Numbered from the stretch's first letter, positions 12,325 through 26,799 are shown. The stretch: DNA of 64,000 bases from Riptortus pedestris (GCA_019009955.1 CM032231.1:86642001-86706000), one strand, 5' to 3'. The notes: generated from the sequence alone by a model not told the origin. Numbers and translations are program-made.

Positions 12325-13049
12325 CACACACATAAATGCATACATGCAAACATAAAACTCTTTTTGCGGCAAACTCTTCACTTGGCACTTTCAACTATTT
12401 GCCTAATTCAGATTCAACTTAAATATTGTGAATTCTACACAGTGTTCCCGAAAACAGGAAGTCCTTATTTGAAAGGAAGTGGACCAGGAAGGAAATGGAT
12501 CCAAAGGACCACTATCTGTTCATTCCCGTTTTCCACTACAAAAGATTTTCCTCCAATAAACTTCTGTTCCTTCAGAGTAGTTGAAGTGAGTACGTAAGCA
12601 AGGAGAGCAATATATTAACTTATGGAATTATTGATATAATGTCGATAAGTATGAATTAAGAAGATATTTGATAAATGCACACGTTTTTCACACGGTTTCA
12701 CCGACGTCATTTTCTTTAGAAAGTTTATATATATTGATTACGAGAATGAGAGGGACAAAAATCACGAAAAGCAGAAAGATTCGTGAAAGAGAAACTCTTC
12801 CTTATTGAGAATAAGAGAGAAAATGCTGGACATTATAAACAAAAATAAATACATCAAGTAAATTATCAGGTTTGTTGCTTTCTCCTCTTCGACGGAAAGC
12901 ATGCTTGCTTATTGTCAGTAATTACTAGCATCTTTGTTTTTCTCAATTATTATTGATTAGGTATTCTTTGGTACATAAAAGCAGAAAGGTCTTGGGCTAA
13001 TAAATTTTAGATAGGCCCAAAGAAAGTGAAAACTTCAATAACGGAAAGA

Positions 13050-13100
13050 GACGCCGTGTCAGGCCTGCGTAAATTAAGCAATTTTCTCCTCGCGAAGATG
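13050..13100 (-). mobile_element. Helentron-like 3' end remnant
   Basis: GGCCTGCGTAAATTAAGCAA followed by TTTTCTCCTCGCGAAG is a decayed reverse copy of the family's 3' hairpin and subterminal motif. Confidence 0.4.
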
Positions 13101-13340
13101 ACGCCAGTCACATTGTATTTTCTATTCATGCTTTCTAATAAACGTATGAATACAAGTCTAAAAATGTATTTTGGACATGAGATAATTCGTGATATTAGCT
13201 TTACGAAGAGTTGTAGTAGACGTTTAAGAAGCCTAAAAAATTGTTGTAGAACTTTTCTAAACGAACATTTACCAATAAAATTAAATGTGCCCTTTTTAAG
13301 ACAAGTAATAACAGACATGTTTATGGGTTCACCTCTTTAA

Positions 13341-15344
13341 AACGGTAATCCTACTGGCCGAGTTCTACTATAATCGTAGTTTCAAATGAAACGTTAAAAT
13401 ATAAATTTCAGTAAAACAATTGTGGCTATAAGTACGCTAATAGAAGAATATATGCGTCCGTGTGTGTGGAGACATCAACCTAACAATTATTGTTATGTAC
13501 TTCATTGAAAAATATAGGGTTGATTTACAGCCAACATAGCTGAGTCGCCTGGAAGAACCACCAAGGTCTTGAGCTGAAAAATGTTAACTAATTTAATGTA
13601 AAATGCTTAATTTTGTCAAACAACAATTTATTTGTGAACACTAACATTTGAGACTTAAGGAGTACTAATCCGATTTTCTTTCTCAGGTAGTGAATATAAC
13701 ATATTAGTTGAGTTGGAAGACTTGTACCCAACATTTCCGTTTGTTTGCGGCTGTTGTTACAGTCTACAATGGTTGTTGTAAAACCATAATTAATTCTTAT
13801 GGAAATTTCGTATACATAATTACACAATTATGTGAAACTAATTTGACGTTGCGCTTGACATTCGAATATCAATACGACACAAATCAAAGGACGAGGCCCA
13901 AAATAAAATCTGTACCTTGGCAAAGTATTTCTGAGTCGCAGGGAAAATCCTACGAAGCAGTATTGGATTGAGTGACGTCATAAGAGGCAGAATGAGAGAG
14001 TAGAAGACAAGTAGATAAGATGGAAAAAGTATCTAGCGGAACTCTATAAAAAGCCCTAACGGTCTTATGTGGGACAAGGACGGAGAAAAAGGAAGGAGTC
14101 GCTTCTAATGGAGGTCTTTTCTCCAGCATCCTTTCTCCATATCCATTCCCAGGCTGTTTCTCCTTCTTCGTCTTATCCACTTCTACCTCCCAGACTTCAC
14201 TTTTAGTCTTATTACTTGTAAGAAAAAAAAAATTCTCACTCGTTAAGGGGGAGACTTTTCCTCAGATCTTTATTATCAATCCTCACTTACACTAAATGCT
14301 GAGACCATTACGCTTTCTGGGAGAATAGCCGAAGAACAACTACAATTACTCTCAACGCTCTTATTTCACACAACAAAGAGCTATAGTTCGTAGGTGCTTA
14401 GTCATCTAAGAATATTCCAACAATTATCTACTACGAACTACAGTCGTTTAAAGATAGGGCCAGATGCCACCATTCAACTATTACTTCCAATGATCGCCTC
14501 TTTTGGGCTCCTCGCCCCACCTGGTGTATCATGCAAATATTTACTATTCCTGGGTAGCATATGAGACACCATTCTCTCCAAACTCTGTGCAATCTTACTA
14601 ACACAGATGATATCATGCATCATACACAAGACCAACAGATGAGCATTCCGTCTGGGCATCAATCTGTACTCCTCTCGCACAGTTCCAAGTGAAATTCATA
14701 GCACTCGTCGATCCCAGGTGCTGCATAGACTAATCAGATGTCCACGTATGCAGGAATGCTTCGCCGATTTTGTTATCTAAAATTCGATATTCTATTTCAT
14801 CACTAAAGAGAAGCTTATGTGTGTGCAACTTCAAATATACAATTGCTGAGAATTAAAAATTTAAAAGTAATATTGGGGGTAAACTGAAGGCTGGAAATAA
14901 AAAATACATATATTTGCTAAATTCAAATTAGAGAAAAAATGGTGTAAGACAAATAAATAACAAGACTAATCATGTATCATTTTTCGTTCTGACGCAAAAT
15001 AAAGAAGATATTTCGATTTATTTTTACTTTTTGCCACCCTCTAAACCCCACCCCTCCCTCAATCTGATTACGACCATTAACAAAAGATATTTTAGCTCTA
15101 TATGAATATTGAGTAAGTTATCCATTAAGCAAATATTGAGCTCTCTAGAAAACATAATAATTTTGGTAAGGTCACATCGAACATATTTGCGTGCATCTCA
15201 CTATGTGTATGTTCGATGAAATCTATATTTATTATTTAACCTATTCATAAAATCGTTCATGTTATATCAGATTATCGTCAATATGAGATAATCAGAACGG
15301 AGTATTTACTAAAGGGTGAAACCTAAAAACTTTTATTTAGTAGA
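13341..15344. other. No gene seen
   Basis: Short frames only. A Helentron-like block (CCTCTAAACCCCACCCCTCC with GACCATTAAC) is visible near 15040-15090. Confidence 0.45.
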
Positions 15345-15950
15345 AGGAAGAAAGCAAGAGAGGGATTAGGGCAGGTGGATAATTTCTAATATCTAGGAGC
15401 TCATTTCAATGAAAGTGGCTACATCAACAAGGAAGTTACTCACAGAATCCGATCAGTAGGAAGAAATTTTCCTCAATTTGCCTTCTCAAGGGAGGCTTTC
15501 TTGGTAAAAGAAAGGAAAAACTAAAATGACTGTAAATAAAACTACGTTTCTTATCCTCTGTACCGTGAATTCCCACCTCAAAACACGAAAGCTGAGCATG
15601 GAGATGCTGAGCATGGTCCATGGAGATGCGTTACCTTCGCCAAGTGGAAGAAAAAGTCCGAGGAGATAGGATCCGGAAGGCCACACAGAACAGACTAACC
15701 TCGAACTCAAACTCCTAGAGGAGCACACAGTTAAGGTGGTGCGGATACCTCCTTAGGATGGATAAAGATAGAACTGCCAGAAAGACCTACGAGACCCACG
15801 TAGAAGGTATGATGGCCACGCTTCGCCTAAGAAGACATTGTTGGCGAGGCGTTCCCGGAGCGAGGCATGGATTGGAGCAAGAGTTAACTCAAGAACGAAA
15901 TATCCGGTCCAGACTCTACAAGAGATAACCTCCCACCGCATAGCAGTACG
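15345..15950 (+). mobile_element. LINE reverse-transcriptase C-terminal fragment, broken
   Basis: Translating + strand frames gives GQVDNF*YLGAHFNE, SGYINKEVTHRI, then after a frameshift a segment like LRRVEEKVRGDRIRKATQNR, then RWCGYLLRMDKDRTARKTYE. This succession (YLG..., KV.GDRIR, RW.GHL.RM, ARK) is the usual region after the RT domain of RTE/jockey-like LINEs with nuclease-reverse transcriptase ORFs. Stops and frame changes show it is dead. Confidence 0.7.
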
Positions 15951-17294
15951 CGAGGTTTAATGGATGATAATAACAAGGAAGTACAACTTCTGTATCTCTA
16001 TATAGCCGAAGGAATTTGAAATTCTGTGGATGGAATTTTATTAGCGTTTTCAACTGCCCCCTCCTCTTTCTGTTAACGAATTTTGCCGGTTAACCATTTT
16101 ACTGGATTTACAAATTTAGAGAACGAATTTACGTCCCTACTTTCGTTCAAAAATCAAACGAAACATATGTATCCCCGGCTCTAAGTTTTATCCAGTGACT
16201 AAGGGCGAAGTGCACATCCCTAAGGAGTATTCTTGTACCTACTTATCCGGACTTAATTTCTTTCCCCTTGCACATGTGAAATAGAAACTCAAGAAAGGAA
16301 GAAGAAAGAGAAAGATATATGAAAAGAATACCGTTAAAGCGAGGAGAAAAGAGGGTGAGTATAATCATCTACGGTGTCCTTCAAGGTCAACCATCGGGCA
16401 CCTTACGCTCACACTCTCCTATCGCAATGACGTCAGTCTTAGCTGAAGTAGAATTTCTACGTATTCGATTCCATCATCAGCTTATTCCGGTAGACGTGCA
16501 GAAAAATTGTATTATTATGAATTAACCATTCCTTCTCCGAAACCCCCCACTCGTATAGGACGGGAAACACTGACGTTTATAGCCTCTATATTCACTAGTT
16601 ACCTCAGAGCCTTTTAAGTCTGGAAACCGGTGGTACTGTCCCGTCAACGCGCTCAAACTTCAAGGTGTTTGCTGTCGTGAAGAAAAATGCTGCATCTGAT
16701 GACTTACTTCCCGAGACTCAGTAAGTGCTAAATACAATGTTTTTCGACATTCACAAATTCTCATTCTTTCCATCTTGTAATTCGTGGGCAGAACAATTCT
16801 TTGGAACGGATGACTATAAATAAAATTCATTCTTGAAAACAAAAAAATAAAAAAATAAAAAAAATAAAAAAACATAAACTGCCCTTCTTTAAAGTGTTTT
16901 CATTAAGAGCAGCCATTTTATCTGTCCTTAGGGGTAATTTTTAATTTTTTTAATAACATTTTTGGTACGAATTTTGGTTCTAATATGAATGAAAATAATT
17001 TATTCAAATGGAAGAGGGAGGAATCTTTATTAATATAAGTAAAATATTAACTGTGTGCGTTGGTATCGTAATTATTTTTCAATCAGAGTAAATATTTCCT
17101 AGATCCATGAAGATGGTGTCCATCAGCGTAGTTATTACTCGTCGTCCACCCAGAAGATTGCATTTTACAGCACAGTTACCAATATTGTATTTTCTTTCAT
17201 ATTTCCTAAACGAGCTTCATAGTTTTTCTTTCAACTTTCTGGGCTTCATTAAGCTCCATTTCGAACCCTTATACAAGATCAAGAATGAGTCGTT
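15951..17294. other. No gene seen
   Basis: Short frames with no recognisable protein. An A-rich (AAAAAAT)n stretch lies at about 16840-16875. Confidence 0.45.
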
Positions 17295-17995
17295 TTTGCA
17301 GATTTCTCTTAAGGGTCCCAATTTTTGTTTGACCGTTACTAAACTCAACATTTAATCGTTTTATGTAAAAAGAAAGATCAAGTTCGTCAATGGCTGAAAT
17401 CGGACCGGTGGGAAGGGGAGGGGATTTTTGAAAATTTGAAATATCTCCGTTACTATAGTCGAATCGAAAAAATGTATGGAACAAATCTTATTGCAAATTA
17501 AATGTTAATTGTTATATACAGTTATTCTCTCTCTATCTTGAACAATAACCGAGATATTTGCATTCTCCAGTTTTCAGCCTTCTGCAAACCCCCACTTGTT
17601 CATGTTACATAAACAATACTCAGTTATGTAATAAACCACATTATGCGAAGCTTAATACCAAATATTGTATTCAAGAGACCATTGTTATACGAGATACTTG
17701 CAAATATGTTCTGGTGACCCCTCCCCCGTCTTAAGTTCTTGGACTACTAAAATTTGATTGATTGGGATAAAAATTATTCTGATTCTTATTAAATTACAGT
17801 ACTAGATCTAGTAAATAGTTTTCAATAAAATTAGTATGTTATATTTCATTAATTGTTTTTTTTCGGTGTGAGGTTGGGTTTGTTAACATTTCAGACGTTT
17901 CCCATCTGTGTTACCAGTATGTAGATTTATCTATTGCTAAGCTTCACGAGGGAAATCTGCTTAGTTTAGGCAGCACCTACGTGACGGACCTTTTT
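17295..17995 (+). mobile_element. Helentron-like element, subfamily A, 5' region deleted
   Basis: The 5' tip (GCAGATTTCTCTTAAGG) is joined directly to the CAATTTTTGTTTGACCGTTAC block, so the (TA)n segment is missing. The 3' end is intact though mutated (GGAAATCTGC ... GTGACGGACCTTTTT). Confidence 0.6.
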
Positions 17996-18492
17996 CTTTT
18001 CATTTTATCATGTTATTGAAATGATGATAGTGGGTAGATCCTTCATTCCTGTATGTTGAAGTTAAAGTCCATTCTGATAGCCGACGACCATTCTGAACAT
18101 CCAGTGGTTGTTTGCTTTCCATTCAGAAAATGTTGCCACACCTTTACCTTTTGAAGAGAGAGAGACCACCATTCATCATACTACTTTCTTCTTATCTCTT
18201 TACGCAAATGCCTGACATTTAACTTTTTGTCCTCTTTTATGTTTACACGTAGACGACTGGGACTTCAGGAAATTTCTCTTTCCAGTTTTTGGCTTCCAGA
18301 ACGTACTCATTTCCTAGTTGTACTAGTTTCGTTCAAATGTCAATTCCTCCCACTCGGCTCTTCAAATATTCCCAAGCCATATCTCTTTTATGCCTGTTTT
18401 CTGTAAAAATGAAGTATTAGAATCTTTAATATGATACGTTAAATATTTTTGTTTTCTATAAAAAATGTTCTAAAATGATGCCAATTAATTTC

Positions 18493-18578
18493 TTTTCATA
18501 CCCCTTAAGGGAAACCTGCTATTGAGGATGCACGTATGACGTGAGTTTCTGATTTTTTTTTTTCAAATGACTATCATT

Positions 18579-18630
<52 letters not shown>

Positions 18631-19575
18631 TGTTAACGCTCTAGCGGCTCAATTTTTGTTTGGTCGAGTTTGGTAGCACTCAATATTTAAACACTCAATG
18701 TAAAACTAAAGATTGTGTTCGTTAACCGGTATTATCGGTCCGGGAGGAGGAGGTTTAGAAGATTGGAAATCGAAATTTCGTGAAATCTCCGTTTCTATGA
18801 GACGGATGGAATAATTTTCTAATTATTAGTTTTTTATAAATGTTGCTCCGCACGGTCTTTCTATACCTCAAATACTAATAGCGATATTGGATTTCTTTTT
18901 TTAGTTTTCAGCCCTCAGTAAACTCTCACTCCAACTCAATTCGTATTAACAATAAACTGATATAGCTTGTAAAATGTATTCATAGCTTAATTATCATCGT
19001 ACATTTACTTGTTGAGATACATGCAAATATGTTCCACGTGACGTCACCGATAAAGATTATATTTCGTAGAGAACTGAATATTTATCCGATTGATTCCATG
19101 CAGAATATTTAAACGACTGATCTAAAGCTAAAGAAAAAAATTGATTGATTGGTTAATGGTCGAACCAGAAGGAGTGGGGAGGGGGTGGTGTTAGGGGAAG
19201 TTAAATTATGAAATTCCAAAGATCCCCGTTGTTCTCAGTCGGATCGAAAAATGTTATATAATCGATTCTGTTAATCATTTAATACCCAGCAATTCTTGTT
19301 CTATATATTTTTTCTTGTCTAATTTGAATATTAAGCGAATTACGTGTATTTTTATGTTTCCAGTTTTTGTTAAATCCCCAATCGTAGAATTTCTACTTCT
19401 CAGAAATTGTATCACTAATCATCTCATTTCCAACTTAAATTTGAAGTTGCTGTTACATAAACTTCTTATTAGTGGAGGAATAAAAAATGAACTTTGTGAT
19501 AACAACATCGGCCGTACCATTCTACCAGTTGAGAAATATCCTTAGTTTACTCATCACCTGCTTAACCGACTTTTT
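18493..19575 (+). mobile_element. Helentron-like element, old divergent copy
   Basis: The CTTAAGGGAAAC start, a (TA)n tract (18581-18627), the CGCTCTAGCGGC block, TTTTCAG...CAGTAAAC blocks and a decayed hairpin end (CACCTGCTTAACCGACTTTTT) are all recognisable. Confidence 0.5.
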
Positions 19576-20084
19576 GCTACTTGAGAGGGTATGTTAATTT
19601 TTGTGCTACAAAATTTGTTTTTTTGTTAAACAAATCAATGCGTTCTACTTCATTTCTGTGCTATATTTCTAGTAAGGCGTCGAATCTACGGTAACATAAT
19701 GAACAAGAGATTAGGCACTATCTTTATGCCCGTGCAATATGAATAATGACAAAGAAACATGGGTCATGACATAAATACGTTTTTAAACTTCATTATTTTA
19801 TTTATTAAAAATTAATTTCTTAGGTCTCATTGATTTTAAAATTGAAATAGTGTCATAATATCAATTACATAGAACTTAAAAACCTGAAATACGAGCCGTT
19901 GATTACATAGCATTGTTTATTACATCAAAATGATTTAGTTTTTGTTTAAAAGTAGTCTGATTAAACTGAAAAGAAAAACACTCGTTTTATATGATTTGCT
20001 ACTTAATAATATTCGCACTTACTTATCATACTGATTTTTTTATTTTAATAATAGTCACCAAATTTTTTAATAAAACTCATTCAT

Positions 20085-20345
20085 TAAACCCATATGTATC
20101 AGAATAAAACATACTAATGTTCTTGAAAACTATTTACTATATCTAGTACTGTAATTTATAATAAATCAGAATAATTTTGATCTCAAACAATCAAATTTTA
20201 TTAGTCCACGAACTTCAGACAGAGGCGCGTCACCAGAACATATTTGCATGGATCTCGTATAATAAAAGTCTCTTGAAAACAATATTTGGTATTTAAGCTT
20301 CGAATAAAGTGGTTTCTTATATAACAGAGTATTGTCTATGTAACA
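20085..20345 (-). mobile_element. Helentron-like subfamily A middle-region remnant
   Basis: It shares with subfamily A the reverse blocks CTAGTACTGTAATTTATAAT, ACCAGAACATATTTGCATG and AACAATATTTGGTATTTAAG. Confidence 0.5.
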
Positions 20346-20519
20346 TAAGTAGAAGTGGTGGTTATTGTGCTGCCTAATAGATGGCGGGAATCATAAAGCT
20401 CGTCAATTTAGTTATTTCAATAGTTTTAACCATATTGTCCGCTCATGTAGAGCATTTTTAATACTCTGTATGAACATCACCCCCTATTAATCACTACATA
20501 CATGTGAGCATGTGTCTGT

Positions 20520-20660
20520 TTTGTATTATTATTAATTATCGTCCACTTATTTTTATTATGGCTAATTGAGGCAGGTCATGTACAGGTTACCCCATTCTAC
20601 CCAGGGTGTGACTAATGAGTTCATCACTAAATAAATTTCTGCCTGTTTTGAATTTAGGAA
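20520..20660 (-). mobile_element. SINE-like element, reverse fragment
   Basis: Only the body and tail are recognisable (GTACAGGTTACCCC, TTCATCACTAAATAAAT, TTATTTTTATTATGG). Confidence 0.4.
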
Positions 20661-21656
20661 TATATATTTTCAACTTCATTTTTGTCATCTACTAGGACTA
20701 ATGAAAATTTGAAGGTTTCAACCGGATTAGTTGGTTCCATTACGAGAATGGAACTCCTAAAACAGTCTTAAGTGCCTTTGTTCAAGAGGAAGAGAAGGAA
20801 TCAAAGCTTTCCGATGCAGCTTTAGCCGATGGTTGGCGAAGGAAGCCGAGCCCACTTTCACCTGACGGACAGCAAGTGGTCCGGGGCGTGGCTGTCACAC
20901 ACTGTTTATCCCGAATTAGTGGACTCGCTCTGGATATTGTACCGTTTTAATTGGCAGCTCTCGCTACTACTCAACCCCGAAACTACTCCTACCAGCTCTC
21001 CATCAGCTAAAGCTTTCATATGAAGCCTCTTCAAGTTCTTCCTCTCCAATAATTGGCCAATGGCCGACTCGATTCAATCATTTTAGCAGATTACATATAA
21101 TAATATTGTTACATACATGTTTTCTCTATCTTCAATATTAACCGAGATTTAGGCATTTTATAGATTTTAGCCTTCAGTAAACCATCACTTTCAGCCATCG
21201 CACGTTAAGAAGATGCTAATATATCTTGAACCGTCTTATTTCAAGTGGGAATACCATATACTAAATACAATTACTGAAATATATCTGAATATAATATATT
21301 AATTTTATTGAAAGCTATTTATTATATATAGTACTGTAATATGTAATGAATCAGAATAATCTCAATCACTCCCAAGAAGAAGGGTTTGTTAACAAAGACA
21401 TTAAGAACAAATTTTCTCAATGTGCGCGTTTTTTCGTCATGGCTGTATTGAAGACTTGTTTAATTACAATTGGAATTCAGGTGTGCCCTTTTAGTTTAAA
21501 TTTCTTATTATTATTTCCTAATACGAAATAAAGTAAGTATTGTATTCGCGAAATATTTCGGTTATTTCAACGAAATTATGTACGAAATATTTTCAAATGT
21601 TGCAAATCATTTTGTTTATTTCATTTAATAAGAGTATAAGATAGCCATGTAGTCTT

Positions 21657-21778
21657 TTAGCAGATTTCCCTTAAGGGAAATCAGCTATTGAGGTCGTACT
21701 TATGACGCAATTTTCGAAAAATTTCTTCAAATGTCCATCGATCCTACCCAGGAGATGACGAAAATGAGGTCCGTTCAA

Positions 21779-21839
<61 letters not shown>

Positions 21840-22393
21840 TGTTAACACTCTAGCGGTCGCAATTTGTGTTTAATCGTCACCAAAATCGGTATTTAATCGT
21901 TTCATGTAAAAAAGAAGATCAAGTTCGTTAACGGCTGAAATCGGACAACTGGGAGGGGAGGTTTAGAGGGGGGATTTTCAAAAATTCGACATATCTCCGT
22001 TATTATGCATCGGATCGAAAAATTTTATAGAACTAATCTTATTGCAAATTAAATTTACTATAAATATTGTTCTCTACATTTATTCTGTATCTCGAATATT
22101 AACCGAGATATTTGCATTTGTATTCTGCGTGTGGTCACCAGTAGGCTATGTTCGAACTTTCCGCCGAGAGCTCTGGCGGCCGTTTCTATAACTATTTGTC
22201 CCTCGTGAATAGGTTTAGAGGTTAGGTTAACTGTTTTTTGGGGCTAGAAACTACTGGGTTATTACGCCCTAAATAATGTTTTAGGTTTAGAGGTTTCCTA
22301 CTACTACAGTTGTTATTAGGCAGATTTCTCTATTGTAAAACTTCACGTGGGAAATCTGCTTAGTTTACGCAGCCCCTGCGTGACGGACTTTTT
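21657..22393 (+). mobile_element. Helentron-like element, subfamily B, full length
   Basis: A clean copy from TTTTAGCAGATTTCCC to GCGTGACGGACTTTTT with a (TA)n tract at 21781-21836. It has an extra 60-bp insertion, relative to the copy at 8791, around GGTTAGGTTAACTG. Confidence 0.65.
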
Positions 22394-24100
22394 TTTTTAG
22401 AAACAGGATGGATTAAAATACACCAGAAGAGAAAAAAATCTTGAATTAGTCATTAATCGAACCTGTGGCATAATCCATGGATAGCTGGCAAGGAAACTCC
22501 GGTTAAAGTCCCAAATAATTCACTTCAACTTGTAACTACTTAAAAAACCGCCATTTTCACAACAAGTGAGAGTTAAGCATACGTGATGATGGGAGTTTAA
22601 CTAATTATACAAAATACAAACGCCAGTAAAAGTTCATTAACTGTAGCATAATTCGTGAGAAAGTGAGAGGTGACACCTGACATCAGCTGTCCATATTGTC
22701 TCCCATATTTCCTGCCTGTGTGACGCCCTGTCGCTAGCTATTATTTGGAAAGTTATGCGCTCACTAAGGTTATAAAATTTTATGAGCCTTTCGTCGAATT
22801 TTATAAAGGGATTATCTGTGTTCCCCTCATTCCTCGGATTGTATTAAATATGGAATTCCATATGGAAAAATGAAGAATAATTTCACATTAGCTCTGAATA
22901 ATGATTCAATTCTGTTCGGGCATTCTCTATTAAAATTCTAGCGAAAGGGAGAAAGAACCAGTAACTGAAAAGCATATTCCATAAAATTCAATAAAACTAA
23001 TCAGTCTTAATTCCTAGAGAAAAATAGTTTTGACTTCTAAGCGAACACCTACTCCTGTTAATGATAATAATATTCAAAATTGATTAAAATTGCGCTGAGT
23101 GACTTTCTTTTTATAAATACCAAAAAATATATAAACTATTCAGCTCTTGTAGTAGCATCATTGCCTTATTAATTGACAGAGAACTATTTAAAATTTCTTT
23201 AAGAAGCTATCTTTTTAGACAAACATATTCTAATACAGTGTCTTCTGTGCAACGATGATATTGTTACTCATATCATTTGACTTTTAAGAATACCCCACCC
23301 CTAGTAAAGTTATTTAAAAATTGAAAATCGAAAATTCATTATTTCCGTTATTATGACTTACGTCATAATATGAATGGTTATATAAAATTTTGGCTATAGA
23401 AATTAATGTTTAAAATATTTAAATGTGACAAATATAATTTAATAAGTGTTTTTCTATACTCTTCTTCCGCAACTCGAATATAAAGCGAGTTATTTGTATA
23501 TTTTTTGTTTTCGGCCTTCAGTGAACCTCCGTTTCTACTGAAGGCGCTTTTACATAAAGCCAATATATTATGAAACACCTTATTCTAAGCTTAAATACTG
23601 AATATTGTTTTTCTGTAATCGTTGAATAATGGTAACATTACTAAACTGAAATGAGTGAAGAAAGTGAAACATTTTGCAATAGAGTGAAGAAAGTAATCAC
23701 TTTCTTCACAAGTGAAGAAAGTGAATTGCCTTCTTAATTAGTAATAAGTATAAATTAAAAAATAATTTGAAGTTGGAAATTAAATGCTTTTAAATGTTTC
23801 TTAACATTGTAAGAATTTATTTTAACAAAATAAATTGAAATGTGAATGAATTATTGGTGGAAATAATCAATATATTTTAAAATTTAAATATAATAATAAT
23901 TACCTTCCTTGTTTATAACCTGCACTTGTTTATAACTGCACTACTTCACAATCATCACTAGTTGTTTTATAACTATGCTTATAACCTTTCACAACCGTGC
24001 TTATAACCTACCAACAACATACCATAATCTTCACAACATCCTAATTTTGTTCATATTCAGGATAGATCTGATCATCTATTACACGATTACAGAAAAAATT

Positions 24101-24224
24101 TAATATTACACTCGTGACGAAAGTAGAATTTACAACTCTCGTGAAATTACCACACTCGCCTCGCTTGTGTGGGTAAACGTTTCACTCGAGTTGTAAAATG
24201 ATTATCTTTCGCCACTTGTATAAT
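24101..24224. repeat. Foldback (palindromic) element, about 124 bp
   Basis: The left arm (ACTCGTGACGAAAG ... TTTACAACTCTCGTGAAA ... CCACACTCG) is mirrored by the right arm (TTGTGTGGGTAAACG ... GAGTTGTAAAATG ... CTTTCGCCACTTGTATAA), with a few mismatches and indels and a short centre (CCTCG). Confidence 0.65.
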
Positions 24225-25216
24225 AAATAACTAATTTCAACGGATTGTACCAAGTAAGATACATTCAAATACGTTATTTGTAGTGTTATCAATTTTGATT
24301 TTGCGTTCTCGGATCAAAAATATTTATTTGATGAATACCACCCAACAGTTTTATTGACCACTCAAGACCATATGTGCTGAGGGGGGGGGGGGGGTTAGAG
24401 ATGAGGGTTTAATGGGGTAATGAAGATATTGAAGAAGCACGAACAATTAAACTCGAGGAAATCTGCCTTCGGGATAAGAAAGATGTAGTACTTCCTGCAT
24501 AATATTTTTTATTTATCCACTAATAACTAATTTATTTGGGATAAATAAATATTCTGCCAGAAGGCTACATCTTTCTTATCCTCAAGTACTGGGTCCTACA
24601 AAATCGATCACTCAATATTATTCTAAAGCCACCCACTGAATTATTGGAAATTTCGTAATCAGGGAGGAGGTTCATTAGTTTATTTATGATATATGGACAA
24701 AAGAAAAAAGACCAGCAACAGAAAAGTGCGTATATTCGCTGTAAAAAAACAAACAAAGATGAAAATTTAAATGTGAAAATTAGAGAATATAGCACTTTTT
24801 CATTGCTTTTAGGGCGGATAGGAAGGGGGGAGGGGCGGGGCTGAGAGTATACCAGAATGGAATTGGCACAGGACAATCTAGTATACTGGAAATGGAAATG
24901 ACTTATTATAGCCTTGCAAAGAATAAAATTCACTAATATTATTCAGCCCAATTATTTCCCAAGCAAGTATACCTCCAGTAATGGTACTTAATAATGATGA
25001 AAGTTATTCATGATTATGATTAATATTGTCTGCGGTATTTTGAACAGTGCTGATGGATTGATTAGGATAGCATTTCTTTTTATTCTTCAAGTTTAAAAGT
25101 TTGCTTCAGTTACGCAGATATTGAGGTATAAATCCCAAACACTGAGACAGGGAAATGTAAAAACATTGTGCATAGTATAGCCTTGCAAATAAAAATACTG
25201 TACCATTGCGCATCCA

Positions 25217-25257
<41 letters not shown>

Positions 25258-25596
25258 TAAATAAATAGGGTTAATGGACATTTGTTACAGTTTTTAAGAA
25301 ATCGCATTATGAGGGCATCAATTGGTGATTTGTTGCAAAGCTAATCTGCAATTAGGAGACTGACAGACTGCACAGCATTGCCGGTTTAGCATCCACTAGC
25401 GCCTTCCTTTAGTCAGATACTAAATAGAAAAATTCCATCCATCTCCAGACCCTAAATTTAGTTCATCCCGCTAGGATTACGCAAAATAAGAGATAAGTAT
25501 TATACCCTGATATTATTGCTCAAGAAATATGTAGACTAAAGAATGAGTGTACTTCAGTTTACACAATCTGTTTACATTTCCTGTCTCAGTATTTAC

Positions 25597-25598
<2 letters not shown>

Positions 25599-25657
<59 letters not shown>
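25599..25657. repeat. (TA)n microsatellite
   Basis: A free-standing TA tract. A shorter one lies at 25219-25253. Confidence 0.9.
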
Positions 25658-25660
<3 letters not shown>

Positions 25661-26799
25661 AACCAGATATAGGGGGTGAAAATGTACATCATTCTATCAA
25701 GGACATGGTAAAAATGATGTCCATTCATATTGCATCTAAATAATCAAATAGCTAACACTTACAACTAATAATAAAGGGAATGTTATTTATTACAAGACTC
25801 CAATTTTTAAATAAATATTCCATTAGATGAATAAATTAATTTCAGAGGTTACTTTTTATTAGAAGAGTTTGGTCCATATCTACATAAAATATTGAGAAAG
25901 CCTTGAATTATAAAAATATACCTTAAATATCGGAATTGTATGGTGATTCAAAATTTGTTTGCTGGTGGAAACTGTTGCCAAATACAAACCAAATATAAGT
26001 TCATACACTAGTGACACAACCATTTTCTTTGTCTAAGAACAGCATGTTCACAGAAACAGGAAAGTTTCATGCAGAGGCATTCCACTATCTGGCTGATTTT
26101 TATCTATTTCATTCAAAGTTAAACAAATGTAAAATAACAGGTTCATTTGATTTCAACTACTGTCCCCAGTTCACTAAGATTACTAAGGCTTTGTGTATGA
26201 TAGGTATTGACTTAATTGACAATTCCCACAGATTGATACTATCCTTCATTACCTACCTCAAAAAAGTAGAGAGTGCTCAGAAATTAAAATTCCAAAAGCA
26301 AATGGTTTAAATATTTGCCATGGGTTGGGGCTAGAATAAGACCACAGTGAATCTACTTCCTTCAGAAGGTGTGTGCAATAGCTAGGGATTAGGTCATCTA
26401 CAAGGTATGGTACAGGTACAAGTTGTAGAGCAACATACACTTCCATTATTAAACCCATGTAAAATAATACTGCAGAATTATGACACTCTGTTTTACACAA
26501 AAGCAATGGCCTTGCCAAATATATTTTTAATAGCTAATAATATTAAAAATTATATTTATAGATGAGGTTAAAGTGTACCTGCAATAATAGTTCATCCCTT
26601 CATGAGCCATTGAGATGGTAACCTATAATTAGGAACTTAACTTTACAAGAGGCCATAAAACAGTGGGCGATTAATAGAAATGAAGCAGGTCAATACACAT
26701 TTTCACATAATAAAAATAATTCATTATATAAGCCAGTAGATAGTTAGTTCCTTCAGATTTGTTAGTTTTCTTTATTTTCACTTGGCTGTAGCTTGGAGA

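Larger units (their letters stand above)
22394..26799. other. No gene seen apart from repeats
   Basis: It contains the foldback element, a G homopolymer near 24380, repeated GTGAAGAAAGT motifs (23650-23720) and TA tracts. A 99-codon frame at 26011 resembles nothing known. Confidence 0.45.

Noticed and set aside
12298..12597. 99-codon frame starting in a TA/CA tract
   Set aside because: It starts in a microsatellite and resembles no known family.
13007..13340. About 100-codon frames on both strands over the same bases
   Set aside because: Neither resembles a known protein, and part of the region is a decayed Helentron-like end.
25513..25743. Overlapping frames on both strands with IYIYIY
   Set aside because: Both read through a (TA)n tract, which is open in several frames.
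26011..26310. 99-codon frame near the LINE remnant
   Set aside because: It matches no LINE or host motif and has no splice or promoter support.
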